Of a DNA stretch of 64,000 nucleotides, positions 59,795-64,000 are shown piece by piece. A program made the position numbers and the translations under genes. The stretch comes from Aselliscus stoliczkanus (taxonomy: Eukaryota > Chordata > Mammalia > Chiroptera > Hipposideridae): positions 89,043,478 through 89,107,477 of the forward strand of contig CM066738.1 in the NCBI GenBank assembly GCA_033961575.1. Direction: 5' to 3'. Position 1 is the stretch's first letter; each line of letters begins with the position of its first letter. The notes under the pieces were generated by a model. It had not been told where the DNA came from, made no database searches, and worked only from the letters and a program-made list of their open reading frames with translations.

Positions 59795-59930
59795 CTCTAC
59801 TGTAAGACTCCTTCATTCAACAATGTTTACTGAAGGCCTACCCTATATTGAGCACAGTAATGGTTTCCAACACAATGGTTAAAAACAAAATGCATCTTCT
59901 GCCATTATGGAACAGGAATTTTAAGGGAAA
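59795..59930 (-). mobile_element. L2 LINE 3'-end fragment
   Basis: Antisense text on the plus strand: 'cttcattcaacaatgtttac', 'tgaaggcctaccctatattg', 'agcacagtaatggtttccaa', 'ctgccattatggaacagg'. Confidence 0.6.
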
Positions 59931-60019
59931 CTATATGCAGTTACAGGATAAACTAGATGATTTAGATGAAACTGCAGATTAATATCTTGTTTGCTAGTAG
60001 GTGTGGCTGGAAATTCATA

Positions 60020-60259
60020 TGCTGAGGGTGCCAAAAAAAATGCATACAAGTGAACAATTTGGTCAATTTTGCCCAAGCAGTAGATTGCTGTAATCAGAAG
60101 TGTCTGAATACTGATGGTAATCATTGTGAGCACCTCTTGTAATTGCAGAAGTTAAATGTGACTTGTATTCATCTTTTGTTATTGGTATATATTGAGTATT
60201 ACAATTTTAATACAGTTTTCCTTCTTAAAATATGTACACATTTTTGGGCACCCTCTGTA
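60020..60259 (+). mobile_element. Non-autonomous mariner-like element, copy B (about 240 bp)
   Basis: The left end 'ctgagggtgccaaaaaaaat' and the reverse complement of the right end 'cagagggtgcccaaaaatgt' form imperfect inverted repeats, with a TA next to the right end. The body matches 4475-4697 in the same orientation. No transposase frame. Confidence 0.8.
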
Positions 60260-61219
60260 TTAACTGTGTCGGCTTTAATAACACCCCCAAATTCAATACC
60301 TTTACCATATTTTCAAACTAAAGTAGCTTTTTCATCTGTAGACATAAAGTGAATGATTAAGGAGAAAACATCACCTGCACTATAGCAGGTAAAGAGCAAA
60401 AGGATTTCATTAAACCAGTGAAATTGCATAAGAATGGTAGAGGAGAGGGCAAAAATGAAGCACCACAGGATAGTCCATTTTACTCAGAGGCTGTGGCAAA
60501 ATAGAGGCTCCTGAAAAATGCACTTTTCTCTGAATGCATCAATGTCTTATTTCAAAAGATATTGACTGGTTCTCAGTAGGCAATACCACAAAGAATTATG
60601 AAGTGAATAAGTGAATGAACAAATGTTGATGATGCTTATCATGGACTAGACTCCATTCTCTTCAGCCTGTGACGACAAGTTGAATAGGCAGCCATCCTCT
60701 TTCATTAGCAATCTGTATCCTAAGAATATTGGTTTTACCACCCCCTACTCTTTTATCCGTTGGTCACTATAAGCTTTGAAGCATTATATATATATTTCAT
60801 TGAAAAATAAAAAGGTTGGGTAACTGCAAAGTAGAATTAATCAAGACTAAATTCTACTTAATCTGATGAGACATCTTTCAGTACACACCAGCCCATCTTA
60901 TTGACAATATAACAGACTGAACTGTTCAGAAAGACTGACAGCTCCATTTGCCAGGAAGCCATGTTGAGTGGCAGTTTCGCTTGCACAGTGTCCATCTTGA
61001 GTGGCATCTCAACACCAAGAATGCCTAATTTGATTGACAGCTTCACATTCGAGGAAGTTAAGCCAAGATATCTCTGAGAAGCTGAGAAAAAGGTATGGGA
61101 GAGACGTGCTCTTTGGGCATTGGGTCCTTCCCTACCCTTTTTGTCTGTGAAGAGTTTATTATCACTACTAAAAGAATATGAAATACACACATGTAAAGAA
61201 GACAGGACTTGACAGTTCC
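60260..61219. other. Unassigned sequence
   Basis: A 127-codon minus frame (60858-61241) overlaps repeat-like text and has no domain. Confidence 0.4.
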
Positions 61220-61305
61220 TATTATATAAATGTCCAATCACTATGTTTTACACCTGAAACTAATGTAATATTGTACATCAACTATAATTGTAAAAAAAAA
61301 AAAAA
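61220..61305 (+). mobile_element. LINE-1 3' terminus with poly(A)
   Basis: 'tatgttttacacctgaaact', 'aatgtaatattgtacatcaa' and 'ctataattgt', then 15 A. This is the sense-strand terminal part of a LINE-1 3' UTR seen widely in laurasiatherians. The upstream limit is unclear. Confidence 0.7.
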
Positions 61306-61594
61306 ATTTTTTCTAAATGTATTTCCAGAACGTAGTGGATGGTTGTATTAAATGACCTCTTAACTATTTTTCCAAGTACCTATTGAGTTCTGTAAAATTT
61401 ATCAGATATATAAGAGAAATCATTTAAAAAGTATATAGGATATCTAGTGCTGGAGATCAGGAGAAAAGTGGTAGCATATTTTTGTTGCTGTCAATACAAA
61501 TAATGCTAAACATTTGTTTAGACTCTGTGACCTTATGGTTTCTTTTAATACTCGAATATGTAGATTCTCTATCAATCTAGCACTCTTAATTTTT
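61306..61594. other. Unassigned sequence
   Basis: Nothing recognised. Confidence 0.4.
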
Positions 61595-61765
61595 AAAGCA
61601 CTTTATCAACAGTTTTCTTATTTGATGCCAACAAACATCCTGTGAAAGGAGAATGACCAGTACTAACATTTCTGTGTTACAGATAATGAAACAGCAGCCC
61701 AGGGTGGGAGATCAAGAATCTTTTCAAAAGTCACCAAGGACTTGGCCAGAAAGCGCATACTGGAC
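61595..61765 (-). mobile_element. MIR SINE
   Basis: Antisense MIR on the plus strand: 'aaagcactttatcaacagtt', 'tgttacagataatgaaacag', 'cagcccagggtgggagatca', 'aaaagtcaccaaggacttgg'. Confidence 0.75.
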
Positions 61766-62109
61766 ACAACCTTCTGGCTGCTGATCTAGATCATTAGAGA
61801 AACTCTGCCACTGTAATCGCATTTTCTTTCTTATAAAATGGTGTTAAAAATCCTTACCAACTTTTCTTCCCAATCTTCCCAACTTCCCCAAGATATCTTA
61901 ACTTTCAATCTTCCCAAATTTCCCAACATATTTTTACTTTCAAAGATACAAGTTGCTGGTTGGGTGCTGGCCAAGTGTCCCTTCTCAAGCTCATCACCTG
62001 TGATAGTTTCTTATTGAATACCAAATCAAATATATCATTTCTATCCTAGTTATAAAGAAGTCTATAGAATGGTCACAGATTATTTTTACAGCTTACATTA
62101 CAACAGCCT
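61766..62109. other. Unassigned sequence
   Basis: Short imperfect direct repeats of 'atcttcccaa' type at 61866-61920; otherwise nothing. Confidence 0.4.
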
Positions 62110-62525
62110 CTGTGTTTGTCTGCTCAGGCTGCCATAAACTAAGGCCAGAAACAGGGTGGCTTAGACAACAGAAATTTGTTTTCTCATAGTTCTGGAAGAT
62201 AGATGTCCAAGATGAAGGTGTTGGCAGGTTTGGTTTCTCCTGAGGCCTCTCTCCTTTGCTGGCAGATGACTACCTTCTTGCTGTGTCCTCACATGGTCTT
62301 TCCTCTGCATATGTGTATCCCTGGCATTTCTTTCTGTGTCCAAGCACCTCTTGGTGTTTTTCTCGGGACACAGTCATATTGAATTAGGAACAACCTAAAT
62401 GGTTTCATTTAGCTTAATCACCTCTTTAAAGGCCCTGTTTCCAAATCCAGTTACATTCTGAGTTCTTGGGGTTAGGACTTCAACATGAGTGTTAGAGGGC
62501 ACCCAATTCAACTGTAATAGACTCT
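62110..62525 (-). mobile_element. MLT1-type MaLR LTR, near full length
   Basis: Reverse-complement MLT1 order: 'ctgctcaggctgccataaac', 'agggtggcttagacaacaga', 'ctcatagttctggaagatag', 'tgctgtgtcctcacatggtc', 'tttaaaggccctgtttccaa' and 'cttggggttaggacttcaac'. Solitary LTR. Confidence 0.88.
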
Positions 62526-63295
62526 AACCAGACCTTACACTTTAGCTAGCAATGCAGAATTCCCATTCCCTAAATAAAACCTATAGTTTCCCACTACCTC
62601 ACCTTTGAACTGAACACCTCTGAGGGGAGAGACAGGGATTACAAAGATCCAGCCAACTTATTGACAGAAAAGAAACCTGGGGCTTTCTAAAAAGAAAAAT
62701 TAACTGACATACCCAGGACTGAGAGCTGGTCAGTCAGTAGCACTGCCAGGATCAGATAAAACCTTGGAGAGAGGCCAGAAGCTTCATACCAATGGTCATA
62801 TTTTCTATCAAGTTTTGCTTCTGGCTGATATGAGATCCCCATTCATTTTTACCAGTTGGAACCTTATTTGTTTTAAGAAGATTTATTACATGGAATCTTT
62901 CAGACAAAGATTTTCTTGATTGCCCTACCCAGAAATTAACCTCCTCCTTTCAGAACCATTAAGTCTTCATCTTATAATACTTCCCATGTTATAGTTATCT
63001 GTTTTTTTATTTCAATCCCCCTTTCTGATGTAGTAAGCTTCTCAAGCAGTGAATGAAAGAAAAAAGGAGCCATTTGTTTTCCATGGTAGCACCTAATATG
63101 TTGGTTTGCACGTATGCATACCAGATACTCAATAAATATTTATTGCACTAGATTACTTTTCAAGCATCAATCCTCCTATTATAAAACTGCCTCCAGTTTT
63201 TCAAAATGCAGCACCAGGGAGAAGCAGAAGCAGTTAATAGATATTTCAGACCTCCCTCAAGTCAAGAGCTCTCAGAGTTTCCTTTCATCACACTA
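62526..63295. other. Unassigned, with an L2 3'-end fragment
   Basis: 'tgcacgtatgcataccagat' then 'actcaataaatatttattgc' (63107-63146) is an L2 3' end. The rest is unassigned. Confidence 0.45.
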
Positions 63296-63435
63296 CAGAT
63301 GGTCCTTTACTTACCATGGGATTATGTCCCGATAAACCAATCATAAAATGAAAATATCATAAGTTGAAAATGCAGTTAATATACCTAATCTATCAAATTA
63401 TAGTTTAGGCTAGCCTAACTTAAAGATGCTCAGGA

Positions 63436-63489
<54 letters not shown>

Positions 63490-63734
63490 TTATTTATTTG
63501 ATTATTTATATTATCATTTGTTTGCCCTCATGATCATGTGCCTGTCTAGGAGCTGTAGCTCTCTGCTGTGGCTCAGCATCAGGAGAAGAAAGCACCCTAT
63601 TGCATATCACTAGCCTGGAAAACCATCAAAGTTCAAAATTTGAAGTACAGTTCCTACTGAATATGCATCACTTTTGCACCATCATAGAGCGAAAAAAATC
63701 ATAAGTTAAACCATCCTCAGTCATGGACTGTCTG
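63296..63734. mobile_element. Tigger/pogo-like non-autonomous DNA transposon
   Basis: The left end 'cagatggtcctttacttacc' and the reverse complement of the right end 'cagacagtccatgactgagg' are inverted, with TA on both sides (63294-63295, 63735-63736). The text 'gattatgtcccgataaacca' is typical of a Tigger-derived (MER6-like) family. A (TA)n tract (63439-63485) has grown in the middle. No transposase frame. Confidence 0.75.
63439..63485 (+). repeat. (TA)n microsatellite
   Basis: About 23 uninterrupted TA units inside the Tigger-like element. Confidence 0.97.
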
Positions 63735-63799
63735 TACTTATTTTGAATTTTAGTTAGCAGTTTACATATTAGTCATTCCTCACTAGGAGGGCGAGGGAA

Positions 63800-63895
63800 C
63801 CTTCAGGGCAACAGCGTTTTATTAATCTTTGTATCCTCAATATTCAGGCTGGCATATAGTAGATGCTGTCAAAGCGCTGAATGATTAAATGTGTG
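63800..63895 (+). mobile_element. L2 LINE 3' end
   Basis: 'cttcagggcaacagcgtttt', 'ttaatctttgtatcctcaat', 'ggctggcatatagtagatgc' and 'aatgattaaatgtgtgaatg' fit the sense-strand 3' end of L2. Confidence 0.7.
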
Positions 63896-64000
63896 AATGA
63901 AGAGGACTTCCTAATCACAGAAATCTAGGATTCAGGGGTGAGACTTCCTGTTGGAAATTTGTTTGACATCAAATAGGGATAGATCGCCATCTAGTGGAAA

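Noticed and set aside
60858..61241. 127-codon minus-strand frame
   Set aside because: It runs into the LINE-1 3' terminus and has no recognisable domain.
1..64000. CRISPR arrays, operons, bacterial or phage genes
   Set aside because: Repeat content (LINE-1, MIR, L2, MaLR, U6) is that of a placental mammal; the tandem repeats are microsatellites without spacers.

Overview
The window looks like 64 kb of non-coding DNA from a placental mammal, most probably a bat. The evidence is AT-rich sequence, LINE-1 remnants of several ages on both strands, ancient L2 and MIR elements, MaLR (MLT1) LTR remnants, and a full-length U6 snRNA pseudogene. Two further signs point to bats. One is a tRNA-derived SINE family beginning GGCCGGCC, with at least seven copies, six of them with clear target-site duplications (TSDs). 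The other is a set of non-autonomous DNA transposons (hAT and Tc1/mariner type) with readable TSDs. The placement, possibly a horseshoe or leaf-nosed bat, is an inference from repeat style, not a database match.

I found no protein-coding gene I can stand behind. Nearly all long open frames are LINE-1 ORF2 remnants, mariner transposase remnants, microsatellites or SINE sequence. One stretch on the minus strand (about 52.23-52.56 kb) has protein-like composition and ends at a good splice-donor match, so it is listed as a low-confidence exon candidate. The window is therefore intergenic or lies inside a very large intron.

Layout: 0-1.3 kb is an antisense LINE-1 split by a 646-bp TA-flanked DNA transposon that itself holds a SINE. 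From 3.0 to 8.3 kb lies an ancient sense-strand LINE-1 broken by an MLT1 LTR, a mariner-like element, two SINEs and an inverted LINE-1 tail. It is followed by an L2 that carries another SINE. From 9 to 29 kb there is mostly unassigned sequence with a deleted mariner (11.0-11.56 kb), MIRs, an 83-bp palindromic MITE (15.3 kb), a long compound microsatellite (22.1 kb) and a 79-bp hAT MITE (28.7 kb). From 30 to 37 kb there is an old LINE-1 interrupted by a twin-primed LINE-1, a U6/LINE-1 chimeric retrocopy (33.2-33.8 kb), a G/T-rich tract (34.6-35.05 kb) and an MLT1 LTR split by a LINE-1. From 39 to 51.7 kb there are MIRs, a second deleted mariner (42.6-43.1 kb), three SINEs, a perfect 46-bp tandem duplication (49.4 kb), an L2 and a 257-bp hAT element. 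From 52 to 64 kb there is the exon candidate, MER20-, MIR-, LINE-1- and MLT1-like remnants, a second copy of the 4.5-kb mariner-like element, and a Tigger-like element.

There is no operon or pathway here. The content is a layered record of retrotransposition and DNA transposition. Repeat family names come from remembered consensus patterns and were not checked with RepeatMasker or Dfam.
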